Shown: positions 27,285 to 37,987, counted from the first letter of the stretch. The stretch: 64,000 nucleotides of DNA from Xylanimonas allomyrinae (GCF_004135345.1 NZ_CP035495.1:2046001-2110000), one strand, 5' to 3'. Notes: generated by a model not told the origin, from the letters alone. A program made the numbers and translations.

Positions 27285-28052
27285 TCAGGCGAGCGGCTGA
27301 GCGGCCGCCCACGCGGCGAGCGTCACGCGCGGGCCCGTGAAGAACGGGACCTCCTCGCGCACGTGGCGCCGGGCCTCGGTGGCGCGCAGGTCGCGCATGA
27401 GGTCGACGATGCGGTGCAGCTCGTCGGCCTCGAACGCGAGCAGCCACTCGTAGTCCGAGAGCGCGAAGGTGCTCATGGTGTTGGCGCGCACGTCGGCGTA
27501 GCCGGCGGCGGCCAGGCCGTGGTCGCGCAGCATGACACGGCGCTCGCTCTCGGGCAGCAGGTACCAGTCGTACGAGCGCACGAACGGGTAGACGCACAGG
27601 TAGCCGCGCGGCGCCTCGCCCGCGAGGAACGCCGGCACGTGACCCTTGTTGAACTCGGCGGCACGGTGCAGCGCGACCACGGACCACACGGGCTCGAGCG
27701 CGGCGCCCAGGTCCGACGCGCGCAGGCGGTGGTAGGCGCCCTGGACGGCCTCGACCGACGGCCCGTGGACCCAGATCATCAGGTCGGCGTCCGCGCGCAG
27801 GCCCGCGACGTCGTACACGCCGCGCACGACGACGTCGCCGTCGGCGCGCGCAGCGTCGCGCGCGGCCTCGGGCTGGCCGTTCCACAGCGCGTCCTCGGCG
27901 GCCCGGACGAGCGCGGCCCGCTCGGCGTCGTCGCCGGGCAGGGGCTGCGTCGTCGCGAAGGTCGCGATGATCGCGTAGCGGATGGACTCGTTGATCGCGG
28001 CGGTGTCGACGGCCTCGCCGGTGTCGCCGTGGATGTGCGTCAAATCGGTCAT
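27285..28052 (-). CDS. hemQ: Coproheme decarboxylase HemQ (ChdC)
   Basis: A 255-residue chlorite-dismutase-family protein that performs the last step of the coproporphyrin-dependent pathway, turning coproheme into haem b with peroxide. The [13 protein letters not shown] segment is the actinobacterial signature; Tyr155 there is the likely radical tyrosine. The N-terminal DLTHIHG and the C-terminal REEVPFFTG segments are also as expected. Its ATG overlaps the ferrochelatase stop (ATGA), so the two consecutive enzymes are coupled. Confidence 0.95.
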   Translation of the reverse strand: MTDLTHIHGDTGEAVDTAAINESIRYAIIATFATTQPLPGDDAERAALVRAAEDALWNGQPEAARDAARADGDVVVRGVYDVAGLRADADLMIWVHGPSVEAVQGAYHRLRASDLGAALEPVWSVVALHRAAEFNKGHVPAFLAGEAPRGYLCVYPFVRSYDWYLLPESERRVMLRDHGLAAAGYADVRANTMSTFALSDYEWLLAFEADELHRIVDLMRDLRATEARRHVREEVPFFTGPRVTLAAWAAAQPLA

Positions 28053-29194
28053 CGGTGCATGTCCTCACTGCAGAGTGCGGGAATGCCGCTGGGCTGCTCG
28101 TGCACACGCAGGCAGCAGTCGGGCGGCGTGACGGACGGGAATGCGGGGAACGATCCCACGGCGGCCTGCTCGACGTCCTCGCCGCGCGCGAGCGCGGCAC
28201 GCTCGAGCACGAGGTCGACGAGCTGACGGACGAACTCCGGTCGCGTGCCGACGGTCCCGGCGCGCACGGCGGCCATGCCGAGCTCGCGGGCCGTCGCCAG
28301 GGCCTCGGTGTCGAGGTCGTAGGCGACCTCCATGTGGTCGGAGACGAACCCGACGGGCGCGAGCACGACGTCGCGCACGCCGTCCGCGGCGAGCACGCCG
28401 AGGTGGTCGTTGACGTCGGGGTCGAGCCACGGCTGGTGGGGCGGGCCGGAGCGCGAGCAGTACGCGAGGTCCCACTCGACGGTTCGGCCCACGCGTGCGG
28501 AGACGTCCTGCGCGACGAGCGCGCAGATGTCGAGGTGCTGCTCGCGGTAGGTCGCGTGACCGACGCCCGAGGCCGCCTCCATGGTCGCCGGGACGGAGTG
28601 CGTGACGAAGACGAGGCGGGCCACGGCGGGATCGCCGCCGTCGTCCCCGAGCCGGGTGAACGCCTCGACGACGGCGTCGGCGTTGCCCTGCACGAACCCC
28701 GGGGTGTTGAAGTAGGAGCGGATCTTGTCGAACTGCACGCCCGTCGAGCCGTCGGGGCCGAGCTGGCCGCGCCGGTCGAGCACCGTGGCGAGATCCTCGC
28801 GGTACTGGCGGCACCCGCTGTAGGACGAGTACGCGCTGGTCACCAGGGCCACGGCGCGCTTGGCGCCCATCGCCTCGAGCTCGTCGATCGCGTCGGTCGT
28901 GTACGGCGCCCAGTTGCGGTTGCCCCACACGACCGGCAGGTCGAGGCCGCGCTCGGCGAGCTCCTTCTCGAGAGCGCCCTTGAGCGCGAGGTTCTGCTCG
29001 TTGATGGGGCTCTTGCCGCCGAACGCGTAGTAGTGCTCGCCGACGGCCTCGAGCCGCGAGTCGGGGATCCCCTTGCCCGCGGTGACGTTGCGGAGGAACG
29101 GTACGACGTCCTCGGGCTTGTCGGGCCCGCCGAACGAGTACAGCAGCAGGGCGTCGTAGGGGAGCACGCCGAGTTCCGGGGAGGTCGAAGGCAT
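28049..29194 (-). CDS. cpfC: Coproporphyrin III ferrochelatase
   Basis: A 381-residue class I ferrochelatase that inserts iron into coproporphyrin III. Motifs are [16 protein letters not shown] near the N-terminus, the metal-site His199 in FVTHSVP and YCSRSGPP. A Cys-rich end ([18 protein letters not shown]), together with Cys in YSGCRQY, suggests the [2Fe-2S] cluster found in many actinobacterial members. I choose ATG 29194, which has GGGAGG nine bases upstream, over an ATG 13 codons earlier without a site. It is followed immediately by hemQ. Confidence 0.93.
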   Translation of the reverse strand: MPSTSPELGVLPYDALLLYSFGGPDKPEDVVPFLRNVTAGKGIPDSRLEAVGEHYYAFGGKSPINEQNLALKGALEKELAERGLDLPVVWGNRNWAPYTTDAIDELEAMGAKRAVALVTSAYSSYSGCRQYREDLATVLDRRGQLGPDGSTGVQFDKIRSYFNTPGFVQGNADAVVEAFTRLGDDGGDPAVARLVFVTHSVPATMEAASGVGHATYREQHLDICALVAQDVSARVGRTVEWDLAYCSRSGPPHQPWLDPDVNDHLGVLAADGVRDVVLAPVGFVSDHMEVAYDLDTEALATARELGMAAVRAGTVGTRPEFVRQLVDLVLERAALARGEDVEQAAVGSFPAFPSVTPPDCCLRVHEQPSGIPALCSEDMHR

Positions 29195-29333
29195 GGCGGC
29201 ATCCTCCCACCACCGCCGGGACGTTTCGGGCACGAGCGGCCCGCCGAGATGTGACGTTGTTGGGACGTCGCGTCAGGACTCGCGTTGTCGGTGGTCAGCC
29301 CTACCGTGGCCGTATGAGCCACCGGAGCCCGGC

Positions 29334-30500
29334 GTGATCCGCACCCTCGCCGTCGACGGGTACCGGTCGATCCGCAGCCTCGTGCTCGGGCTCGACCGGC
29401 TGACCGTGGTCACCGGAGCCAACGGCGTCGGCAAGTCGTCGCTGTACCGGTCGCTGCGGCTGCTGGCCGAGTGTGCGCTGGGCGGAGTCGTCGGCGCGGT
29501 CGCACGCGAGGGCGGGCTCGCCTCGACGCTCTGGGCCGGGCCCGCGGTCATCGGGCGCGCGGTGCGCGCGGGCGAGCACCCGGTCCAGGGCACGACCCGT
29601 GCGGGACCGGTCGCGCTGCGGCTGGGGTTCGCGTCCGACGACCTCGGCTACGCCGTCGACCTGGGGCTGCCGCCCCCTCCCGCGGGCGCCTTCCAGCACG
29701 ATCCCGAGATCAAGGTGGAGGCCGTCTGGTCGGGCCCGCTCCCCCGCCCGACGACGCTCGCCGCGCAGCGCCGCGGGCCCAGCGTCCGCGTGCGCGACGA
29801 CGACGGCGCCTGGCGGCAGCGACCCGGCCGCCTGCGCAGCTTCGAGTCGATGCTCACCGAGGTCGTGGACGCGGCCGGCGCGCCCGAGCTGCTCGACGTG
29901 CGCGAACGCCTGCGCGGCTGGCGCTTCTACGACCAGCTCCGCACCGATGCCGAGGCCCCCGCACGACGCCCGCAGATCGGCACGCGCACCCCCGTGCTGG
30001 GACCCGACGGCGCAGACCTGGCGGCGGCCCTGGCGACCATCGCCGACCTGGGGCAGGGGCCCGCCCTCGACCGAGCGGTGTCGCGCGCGTTCCCCGGCTC
30101 GCGGCTGGAGGTCGACGCGCGCGACGGACAGTTCGAGGTGCGGCTGCACCAGCACGGGCTGCTGCGCCCGCTCACCGCGGCCGAGCTGTCCGACGGCACG
30201 TTGCGCTACCTGCTGTGGGTGGCGGCTCTGCTGACGCCGCGCCCGCCCGAGCTGCTGGTGCTCAACGAACCCGAGACGAGCCTGCACCCCGACCTGCTGC
30301 CGGCGCTCGGGGAGCTCGTGCGCGAGGCGGCCGGGCGAACCCAGGTCGTGGTCGTGACGCACTCGGCGCGTCTCGTGGCCGCGATCGGCACCGGGGACGG
30401 CATCGCGCGGGTCGAGCTGGTCAAGGACTTCGGGGAGACGCAGATCGCGGGCCGCGAGGGTCCGCTGGACCAGCCGCGCTGGTCGTGGCCGTCCCGCTGA
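29334..30500 (+). CDS. RecF/SMC-like AAA ATPase
   Basis: A 388-residue stand-alone ATPase of the AAA_21 type. It has Walker A GANGVGKSSL (Lys34), a signature-like ELSDGTLRYL, Walker B LLVLNEPETSLHPD and a switch THSARL, in ABC-head order. Unlike SMC proteins the region between them is short, with no long coiled coil. GTG 29334 begins the typical IRTLAVDGYRSIRSL opening. Family members are widespread and poorly characterised; some related ATPases work in defence or DNA repair, but no nuclease or toxin gene is adjacent here. Confidence 0.75.
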   Translation: MIRTLAVDGYRSIRSLVLGLDRLTVVTGANGVGKSSLYRSLRLLAECALGGVVGAVAREGGLASTLWAGPAVIGRAVRAGEHPVQGTTRAGPVALRLGFASDDLGYAVDLGLPPPPAGAFQHDPEIKVEAVWSGPLPRPTTLAAQRRGPSVRVRDDDGAWRQRPGRLRSFESMLTEVVDAAGAPELLDVRERLRGWRFYDQLRTDAEAPARRPQIGTRTPVLGPDGADLAAALATIADLGQGPALDRAVSRAFPGSRLEVDARDGQFEVRLHQHGLLRPLTAAELSDGTLRYLLWVAALLTPRPPELLVLNEPETSLHPDLLPALGELVREAAGRTQVVVVTHSARLVAAIGTGDGIARVELVKDFGETQIAGREGPLDQPRWSWPSR

Positions 30501-30541
30501 CGACCGTGCCCGTACCGGCGTCGGGCCGTCGTCGCACCGGT

Positions 30542-30608
30542 GTCACGCCGACAGGCGGGCCGCCGTCACGCCGACCGGCGGGCCGGTGTCACGCCGACAG
30601 GCGGCGGG
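30542..30608. repeat. 23-bp x 3 tandem repeat between convergent genes
   Basis: Units begin GTCACGCCGAC at 30542, 30565 and 30588; the third is partial and runs into the 3' end of the hexapeptide-repeat gene. Each unit has GC-rich CCGGCGGGCC-like inverted parts that could form hairpins. Confidence 0.7.
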
Positions 30609-31032
30609 CGGAGTCCGCCGGGCGCAGGCGACGCGGCCGGATCGCCGCGCGCGCGACGACGGAGCCGGGCAGGACGCTCTCGTCTCCGGCCACGCGGGTG
30701 CGTGGCTCGACGCGCACGCCGGCCCCTAGGCGCACGCCGTTCTCGAGGTGGGCGCGGTCGCCCACCTCGGCGCCGGGCCCCACGTGGACGTTGTGCCCGA
30801 CGACGACGTCGTGTCCGAGGCGCGCGCCCTCGTCGATCCACGAGCCGGACCCGATCGACGAGCCGGGACCGACGGAGGCGCCGGCCTCCACCCAGGCGTC
30901 GCGCGCGACGAACGCCGTCGCGTCCACGGACGCGTCCGGGGACACCAGACCACCTCCGTTGCGGTGACGCCGGTAGACGACGTTGCGCCCGTCCTCCTCG
31001 AAGGCGACGCGCGTGGTGCTGCGGCCGGACAT
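30589..31032 (-). CDS. Left-handed beta-helix (hexapeptide repeat) protein
   Basis: A 147-residue protein built mainly of hexapeptide repeats (VSPDASVDATAFV, WVEAGASVGPGSSIGSG, VHVGPGAEVGDRAHL), as in acyltransferases and gamma-carbonic anhydrases. It is shorter than most active transferases and lacks an obvious catalytic His in the usual loop, so the function is unknown. The N-terminal VAFEEDGRNVVYRRHRN is beta-strand-like. ATG 31032 has GGAGG five bases upstream and is preferred to one four codons earlier. Confidence 0.65.
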   Translation of the reverse strand: MSGRSTTRVAFEEDGRNVVYRRHRNGGGLVSPDASVDATAFVARDAWVEAGASVGPGSSIGSGSWIDEGARLGHDVVVGHNVHVGPGAEVGDRAHLENGVRLGAGVRVEPRTRVAGDESVLPGSVVARAAIRPRRLRPADSARRLSA

Positions 31033-31136
31033 GCTGACCTCCACTCAGGGCCGTAGGGCGCCGGACCACCCGACACGCGGGCCTCGGCGGACCTGTGAAA
31101 GTCAGCGCAATCTCCCCCCGGGGTATTCCCGCGAGG

Positions 31137-32315
31137 TCAGACCTCGCGCAGCAGCGTCAGCGCCGCGACCGATGCCGCAACCTCGCGCAGCCGCTGAGGC
31201 GTGCTGTCCACGAGCTCCTCGAAGCTCACCGGCCCGGGCGCGATCGAGAACGCCGCCCGGATCCCGGACGCCCTCGACTGCACCGACGGCAGCAGCACCT
31301 GCCCCGCGATCACGACGACGGGCGGGCGCGCCGGGGACGCGGCCGCCGCACGCGCGACGCCGTCGGGCGCCTTGCCGCGCGACGACTGCGAGTCGAACGA
31401 CCCCTCACCGGTGATGACCAGGTCGGCGTCCGCGAGCGCCGCGGGAAGACCGACCACCTCGGCGACCAGGTCGGCCCCGCGCTCGACCGACGCCCCGAGC
31501 ACCGCGACGAGCGCGGCCGGCACGCCGCCCGCGGCCCCCGCGCCGGGCAGCGACCGCACGGCGCGTCCCGTCTCGCGCTCCAGCACGCCCGCCCAGCGCG
31601 CGAGCGCCTCGTCGAGGAACGCGACGTCGCCTGGGCTCGCGCCCTTCTGCGGCCCGAACACCGCGGCGGCGCCGTGCTCTCCCGTCAGCGAGTTCGTGAC
31701 GTCGACGGCGACACGCCAGCGGACCTCGCGCGCTCGCGGGTGCAGCCCCGACAGGTCGAGCGAGGCCACGCGCGCCAGGCCTTCGCCGCCGTCGGGAACC
31801 TCGACGCCGTCGACGTCGAGCATGCGGGCGCCGAGCCCGGACAGCAGTCCCGCGCCGCCGTCGGTCGACGCCGACCCTCCGAGGCACACCAGCACCTCCT
31901 CGACACCGGCCGAGAGCACGGCGGCCGCGACCTCGCCCGTGCCGCGTGTGTGCGCGTGCAGCGGCCGGGGTGCGGTGTCGGCGACCCCGGGCAGCCCCGA
32001 CGCGGAGGCGAGCTCGACGACGCCGGTCCGGCCGTCCGGGGACGTGGCCCAGTGTGCCGTCGTCGGGCGCCCGAGCGCGTCGATCGTGTCGAGCTCGTGC
32101 CGCCGCACGCCCCATGCGGAGGCGAGCGCGATGAGCGATCCCTCGCCTCCGTCGGCCATCGGCAGGCACGTGACGCGTGCGTGCGGGACGGCCGCGAGCA
32201 CGCCGTCGGCGATGGCCTTGGCCACCTCGACCGCCCCGAGCGTCCCCTTGAAGGAGTCGGGGGCGATGACGACGTGCGGGCGGGTATGGGCAGGGTCCTG
32301 CGGGGTGCCGGTCAC
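31137..32315 (-). CDS. Glycerate kinase
   Basis: A 392-residue cytoplasmic kinase of the GarK/GlxK family that phosphorylates D-glycerate. The start HVVIAPDSFKGTLGAVEVAK and the CLPMADGGEGSL loop are the family signatures; CLGGSASTDGGAG and ITGEGSFDSQSSRGK complete the active site. GTG 32315 is chosen: a TATCGT -10 box ends 7 bases before it, suggesting a leaderless message, and the sequence ahead of it is not conserved-looking. Confidence 0.92.
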   Translation of the reverse strand: MTGTPQDPAHTRPHVVIAPDSFKGTLGAVEVAKAIADGVLAAVPHARVTCLPMADGGEGSLIALASAWGVRRHELDTIDALGRPTTAHWATSPDGRTGVVELASASGLPGVADTAPRPLHAHTRGTGEVAAAVLSAGVEEVLVCLGGSASTDGGAGLLSGLGARMLDVDGVEVPDGGEGLARVASLDLSGLHPRAREVRWRVAVDVTNSLTGEHGAAAVFGPQKGASPGDVAFLDEALARWAGVLERETGRAVRSLPGAGAAGGVPAALVAVLGASVERGADLVAEVVGLPAALADADLVITGEGSFDSQSSRGKAPDGVARAAAASPARPPVVVIAGQVLLPSVQSRASGIRAAFSIAPGPVSFEELVDSTPQRLREVAASVAALTLLREV

Positions 32316-32417
32316 GCCGCCGACGATAGCGGCACCCGGGCGCACGCCGTTCTGGTGCGGGCCGGATCTGCGCGGCGGCGCGGGCTCGTGGGGGCGCAGA
32401 CGCGGGGAGCGTGCCGC

Positions 32418-32918
32418 TCAGTCGCGCACGACGTCGGGGATGTGTCGCTGGGCCTTGGTGAGCGTGTCGAGCAGGGCGCGCAGGGTCCGCTGCTCGTCGT
32501 CGTCGAGCGCGTCGCCCACGTACCTGCCCATGGCCTGCACGTGCCGGGCGCCGACGTCGCGCTGGACGGCGCGTCCCGCGTCGGTGATCGTCACGAGCGT
32601 GCCGCGCGCGTCGTCGGGCGGCACGGAGCGGGCGACCAGGCCGCGGGCCTCCATGCGCTCGACGAGGCGTGAGACCGAGGACTGCACCAGGTAGAGCTGC
32701 CCGGTGAGCTCGCGCAGGCGCAGGCCGCCCCCTGCCGCGGTGAGCACGAACAGGACGTCGTACTCGCGCAGCGAGACCTCGTCCCAGATCGGGTCGTGCT
32801 GCAGGCGGCGCAGCAGCAGCGCCTGCGTCCGGAAGAGCGCCTGCCAGGTCGCGGCCGCGCGGCGCTCGCGCTCGGTCGGCGGCGGGCCGTCGGCGGGCGG
32901 GCCGGCGGCGGAGCTCAC
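32418..32918 (-). CDS. MarR-family transcriptional regulator
   Basis: A 166-residue winged-helix regulator. The DNA-recognition part reads LRLRELTGQLYLVQSSVSRL, followed by the wing RSVPPDDARGTLVTITDAGR. The N-terminal 25 residues are Pro/Gly-rich. The GTG start overlaps the uppS stop, so it is read from the same message. Its targets are not evident. Confidence 0.88.
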   Translation of the reverse strand: MSSAAGPPADGPPPTERERRAAATWQALFRTQALLLRRLQHDPIWDEVSLREYDVLFVLTAAGGGLRLRELTGQLYLVQSSVSRLVERMEARGLVARSVPPDDARGTLVTITDAGRAVQRDVGARHVQAMGRYVGDALDDDEQRTLRALLDTLTKAQRHIPDVVRD

Positions 32919-33676
32919 CGCCCGAGCCTCCGTTCCCGCCGCGAGAAGTCGCGCAGCGCACGCAGGAAGTCCACGCGCCGGAAGTCGGGCCAGTACGCCT
33001 CGCAGAAGTACAGCTCGGAGTGGGCCGACTGCCACATGAGGAACCCGCCGATGCGCTGCTCGCCCGAGGTGCGGATGACGAGCTCGGGGTCGGGCTGGCC
33101 CGCCGTGTAGAGGTGCTCGGCGATGTCGTCGACGTCGATGCGGTCGGCGAGGTCCGCGAGCGTGGCCCCGGCGTCGGCCTGCAGGCGCAGGTAGGCGCGG
33201 ACGGCGTCGGCGATCTCGTAGCGGCCGCCGTAGCCGATGGCGACGTTGACGTGCAGGCCGTCGACGGCGGCGGTGCGTTCGGAGGCCTCGCGCAGGGCCG
33301 CGGCGAGACGCTCGGGCAGCAGGTCGAGGCGGCCGACGACGCGCACGCGCCACCGTCCGGAGTCGGCCAGCCCGCGCACGGCGTCCTCGATGATGTCGAG
33401 CAGGTCGCCCAGCTCGCCGGCCGACCGGCCGAGGTTGTCGGTCGACAGCATCCACAGGGTGACGACCTCGATGCCCAGGTCCTCGGCCCAGCCCAGGAAC
33501 TCCGCGATCTTGTCGGCTCCGCGACGGTGCCCCGTGGCCGCGGTCTCGCCGAACGACTTCGCCCAGCGCCGGTTGCCGTCGAGGATGACGCCCACGTGCC
33601 GCGGCGCGCGGTCGGGGGTGAGGCCGGCGGCCAGGCGCCGCTCGTACAGCCGGTAGAGCACGTGGGGCAGTCGCAC
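32915..33676 (-). CDS. cis-Isoprenyl diphosphate synthase (UppS family)
   Basis: A 253-residue cis-prenyltransferase. HVGVILDGNRRWAK carries the catalytic Asp33, and TLWMLSTDNLGRS and LVIRTSGEQRIGGFLMWQSA are the other conserved blocks. Actinobacteria usually have two such enzymes; the size and sequence style resemble the short-chain Z-FPP synthase (Rv1086) rather than the decaprenyl enzyme, but chain length cannot be fixed by eye. It supplies polyprenyl phosphate for cell-wall carriers. Confidence 0.88.
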   Translation of the reverse strand: MRLPHVLYRLYERRLAAGLTPDRAPRHVGVILDGNRRWAKSFGETAATGHRRGADKIAEFLGWAEDLGIEVVTLWMLSTDNLGRSAGELGDLLDIIEDAVRGLADSGRWRVRVVGRLDLLPERLAAALREASERTAAVDGLHVNVAIGYGGRYEIADAVRAYLRLQADAGATLADLADRIDVDDIAEHLYTAGQPDPELVIRTSGEQRIGGFLMWQSAHSELYFCEAYWPDFRRVDFLRALRDFSRRERRLGR

Positions 33677-33798
33677 AGGCCAACGGTACCGGCCTGCACC
33701 GCGACCGCCCGCCTGTCGCGGGCAACCGGCCGCAGGTGCTCGGGGATCTTCACCAACCGCGCACGCGCCGACCCCGTGGACGACGCGGCGCGTCAGGC

Positions 33799-33829
33799 TA
33801 CGCTGGCGTAACCTACGGAAGCGTAGGTT
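33799..33829 (+). promoter_or_regulatory. -10 box and perfect palindrome upstream of trhA
   Basis: TACGCT (33799-33804) fits a -10 box. The perfect 8-bp-arm palindrome AACCTACG-GAAG-CGTAGGTT (33810-33829) follows it at once, covering the inferred transcription start. This looks like a repressor operator, probably of a TetR-type protein; the regulator is not identified. Confidence 0.6.
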
Positions 33830-33888
33830 TCATCACGCCGACGCACACGACCCGCTCACCACCCGCCAACGACTCCCAGGAGGCCCCC

Positions 33889-34647
33889 GTGGCAGCACAC
33901 GCCGACCCCCGCGCCGGGCAGGACGTCGTCCCCGACCCGCTCGACGTCGCGCGCAACGCCGTCTCCCAGACGGTCCAGACCGTCGGGACGTCGGTCAGCA
34001 CCGCCGTCGCACACGTCAAGCCGAGGCTGCGCGGATGGATCCACGCCGTGACGGCGCCGCTCGCGCTCGCCGCCGGCATCGTGCTCGTCGTGCTGTCGCC
34101 GCCTGTCGCGGGGCGTGTCGCCGCGACCGTGTTCATGGTGACGTCCCTGTCCCTGTTCGGCACCAGCGCCGTCTACCACCGCGGCACCTGGTCGACCAAG
34201 GTCGCGGCCGTCCTGCGCCGCATGGACCACTCGAACATCTTCCTCATCATCGCGGGCACCTACACCCCGCTCGCGGTGCTGCTGCTGCCGAGCCGCACGG
34301 CGACGGTCCTGCTGGCGCTCGTCTGGGGCGGCTCCGCGGTGGGGCTGCTCGCGCGCGTCTTCTGGATGAGCGCCCCGCGCTGGGTCTACGTGCCCGTCTA
34401 CGTGGCGCTGGGCTGGGTCGCCGTCGCGTACATGGGCCAGTTCTGGGCCAGCGGCGGCCCCGCCGTCGTCTGGCTCATCATCGCCGGCGGCATCGCCTAC
34501 ACGCTCGGCGCGGTCATCTACGGCACCAAGTTCCCCAACCCGTCCCCGCGCTGGTTCGGCTTCCACGAGATCTTCCACGCCCTGACGGTGGCCGGCTTCA
34601 CCTGCCACACGATCGCGATCTTCATGGCCGCGATCGCGGCCCGCTGA
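33889..34647 (+). CDS. Hemolysin III / TrhA family membrane protein
   Basis: A 252-residue PAQR-like integral membrane protein. After a soluble stretch of about 45 residues come seven helices. The family's metal-site-like residues are seen in SLSLFGTSAVYHRGTW, RRMDHSNIFLIIAGTYTP and GFHEIFHALTVAGFTCH. Members of this family have been linked to membrane-lipid homeostasis; direct haemolysis is doubtful. GTG 33889 has AGGAGG six bases upstream. Confidence 0.88.
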   Translation: MAAHADPRAGQDVVPDPLDVARNAVSQTVQTVGTSVSTAVAHVKPRLRGWIHAVTAPLALAAGIVLVVLSPPVAGRVAATVFMVTSLSLFGTSAVYHRGTWSTKVAAVLRRMDHSNIFLIIAGTYTPLAVLLLPSRTATVLLALVWGGSAVGLLARVFWMSAPRWVYVPVYVALGWVAVAYMGQFWASGGPAVVWLIIAGGIAYTLGAVIYGTKFPNPSPRWFGFHEIFHALTVAGFTCHTIAIFMAAIAAR

Positions 34648-34713
34648 CCCGGCTCGCCCCCCGCGCGCGAGACGGCGCCGGGCCTGTCAGGGGCGTGAGG
34701 TTGACTAGGTGTC

Positions 34714-34971
34714 GTGAGCAGCAGCCCCGCACCTGATCTGTCCGCCCTTCCCGACCCGGCCGGCCTCGGCTACGAGCAGGCCCGCGACGAGCTGGTCGCC
34801 GTCGTGCAGCGCCTCGAGGCGGGCGGCGAGCCGCTCGAGGTGTCGCTCGCGCTCTGGGAGCGCGGCGAGGCCCTCGCGGCCCGCTGCCAGCAGTGGCTCG
34901 ACGGCGCCCGCGAGCGCCTCGCGACGGCGTCGGGGGGCGTGGCCCAGCGGCAGGCCGAGGACGAGGCGTGA
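34714..34971 (+). CDS. xseB: Exodeoxyribonuclease VII small subunit
   Basis: An 85-residue helical protein that with XseA degrades single-stranded DNA. The LGYEQARDELVAVVQRLEAGGEPLEVSLALWERGEAL core is the family signature, split here into two helices. Usually xseA lies just upstream; here hemolysin III does, and no xseA is found in the window. Its stop overlaps the carbonic anhydrase start. TAGGTG lies two bases before the GTG, too close for a -10 box. Confidence 0.9.
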   Translation: MSSSPAPDLSALPDPAGLGYEQARDELVAVVQRLEAGGEPLEVSLALWERGEALAARCQQWLDGARERLATASGGVAQRQAEDEA

Positions 34972-35717
34972 GCCGGCCCGGTCGCCCCACGCCGCCCGAC
35001 GGCGGCACGGCCGCGATCCCGACCATCCCGGCCCCGGCGGACCCGTCGCCCAAGGTCCCGGCGACGCGTACGCCCGCGGACTCCTGGGCGGCGTTGCGCG
35101 CCGGCAACGACCGGTTCGTGCGTGGTGAACCGCAGCACCCGTCGCAGAGCGTCGACCGGCGCCGCGAGCTGCGGGCGTCGCAGCACCCGCACACCGTGAT
35201 CTTCGGCTGCTCGGACTCGCGCGTGGCCGCCGAGCTCATCTTCGACCAGGGCCTGGGCGACGTGTTCGTCGTCCGCACGGCCGGTCACGTGCTCGACACG
35301 ACGGTGATCGGCTCGATCGAGTACGGCACCGAGCTGCTGGGGGCCTCGCTCGTGGTGGTGCTCGGGCACGACTCGTGCGGGGCGATCGCGGCGACGGCGC
35401 ACACGCTGTCGACGGGCGAGCAGCCGCCCGGCTTCGTGCGCGCGGTGGTCGACCGCGTCATCCCGTCGGTCGCCGGCATCACGGCGCGCGCCAAGTCCGG
35501 CGGCGGCGGCGCGCTCTTCGACCCGGACGCGCTGCGCACCGAGCACGTACGCCACACGGTCGAGATGCTCCGCGGCTACTCGGCGGCGCTGCGCGAGCGG
35601 GTCGAGAAGGGCACCCTCGCGATCGTGGGCGTCGAGTACGACCTGGCCGAGGGCAGCGCCCGCCTGGTCGAGGTCGCGGGCGACGTCGGCGAGCAACCGC
35701 AGGCGCAGGGCGCGTGA
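34968..35717 (+). CDS. Beta-carbonic anhydrase
   Basis: A 249-residue zinc enzyme that interconverts CO2 and bicarbonate. The zinc and catalytic residues are Cys81, Asp83 and Arg85 in FGCSDSR, and His134 and Cys137 in LGHDSCGA. About 40 Pro-rich residues precede the domain without a signal peptide. The GTG start overlaps the xseB stop. Bicarbonate supply for anaplerotic carboxylation is a likely role. Confidence 0.93.
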   Translation: MSRPGRPTPPDGGTAAIPTIPAPADPSPKVPATRTPADSWAALRAGNDRFVRGEPQHPSQSVDRRRELRASQHPHTVIFGCSDSRVAAELIFDQGLGDVFVVRTAGHVLDTTVIGSIEYGTELLGASLVVVLGHDSCGAIAATAHTLSTGEQPPGFVRAVVDRVIPSVAGITARAKSGGGGALFDPDALRTEHVRHTVEMLRGYSAALRERVEKGTLAIVGVEYDLAEGSARLVEVAGDVGEQPQAQGA

Positions 35718-35761
35718 ACCGGCGTTGCGGAGCACCCGACGGCGTGGGGCACGATAGGAAC

Positions 35762-37192
<1,431 letters not shown>

Positions 37193-37207
37193 GGCGCGGG
37201 TCGTCGC

Positions 37208-37237
37208 GGGCCGGGCTCCCCCGTGGGGGCCCGGCCC
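37208..37237. terminator. Terminator between fumC and the tetR gene
   Basis: The stem is GGGCCGGG paired with CCCGGCCC, then a CT bulge, then CCCCC-GT-GGGGG. It lies between convergent genes and can serve both. Confidence 0.75.
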
Positions 37238-37241
37238 GTCG

Positions 37242-37871
37242 TCACAGAGGCGTGTCTCGCGGGGTGAGCACCTGCGCGACGATGGCCTCGATCGCGAACG
37301 TGCTCGCCTCGGCCAGCTCGACGGCCGCCGGGTCGAGCAGCCACTGGATCTGCAGGCCGTCCATGACGGCGAGGATCGAGGCCGCGGCCTTGTCGATGGT
37401 GTCGGGCTCCGCGATCCCGGCCTCCTCGCAGACGGCGCGGAACGCGTGGCCCACCTCGGCGCGCAGCGTCGTGTACCGCTTCTCGAAGAACGGGCGCGCG
37501 GGGTGGTCGTCGGTGACCGACTCGGCCGAGAGCACGGCGTACGCCTGGACGATGCCTGCCCGCTGGGCGTTGAGGAACGCCGTACGCACGAGGTGCCGGA
37601 ACAGCTCGATGCCATCGGGGATGTGGTGCTCGGGCAGCTCGGCCACGTCGGTGTCGTCGCGGTACTGGAGCACCTCGAGTAGCAGCGCGTTCTTCGAGCC
37701 GAAGTGGTGCAGGATGCCCGCGTGGGTCATGCCCACCTGTTCGGCGATCTCGGTGAGCGGGCCCTTGTTGTAGCCCTTGGCCCCGAAGGTCACCATCGCC
37801 GCCCGGAGGATCTCCTCGCGGCGCGCGAGCGTCTCGGGCCGTGACCGGCGCTCTGGCTTGCTGGGTCCCAT
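37242..37871 (-). CDS. TetR-family regulator of the second sugar island
   Basis: A 209-residue repressor-type protein. The helix-turn-helix spans about residues 15-60 (AAMVTFGAKGYNKGPLTEIA, then VGMTHAGILHHFGSK). The C-terminal domain is a typical ligand-binding helical bundle. I choose ATG 37871, which follows a GGAGGGAAG site; the frame runs on upstream without support. It is divergent from the binding-protein operon that begins at 38056, so that operon is the probable target. Confidence 0.88.
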   Translation of the reverse strand: MGPSKPERRSRPETLARREEILRAAMVTFGAKGYNKGPLTEIAEQVGMTHAGILHHFGSKNALLLEVLQYRDDTDVAELPEHHIPDGIELFRHLVRTAFLNAQRAGIVQAYAVLSAESVTDDHPARPFFEKRYTTLRAEVGHAFRAVCEEAGIAEPDTIDKAAASILAVMDGLQIQWLLDPAAVELAEASTFAIEAIVAQVLTPRDTPL

Positions 37872-37953
37872 CCGTCCACTTCCCTCCGCCGGCTTCCCGG
37901 CAGTTCTCACGGCACCGTTGCCGAACTGTGACTGACATTGTCCCGCACTCGCG

Positions 37954-37987
37954 TTGAGCAACTTACTAACTGGACTGTAACCTCAAC
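37954..37987 (+). promoter_or_regulatory. Promoter/operator of the second sugar operon
   Basis: TTGAGC (37954-37959) and TAACCT (37978-37983) are 18 bases apart. The region is also partly palindromic: GTTGAG (37953-37958) with CTCAAC (37982-37987), and TTAC with GTAA inside. This is a likely TetR operator. Confidence 0.5.

Noticed and set aside
29334-31032. A defence system made of the RecF-like ATPase and the next gene
   Set aside because: The next gene is a convergent hexapeptide-repeat protein. No nuclease, toxin or reverse transcriptase is nearby.
35755-35760. -10 box TAGGAA in front of fumC (and TAGGTG before xseB)
   Set aside because: They end one or two bases before the start codon, too close to place a transcript start, and lack the final T.
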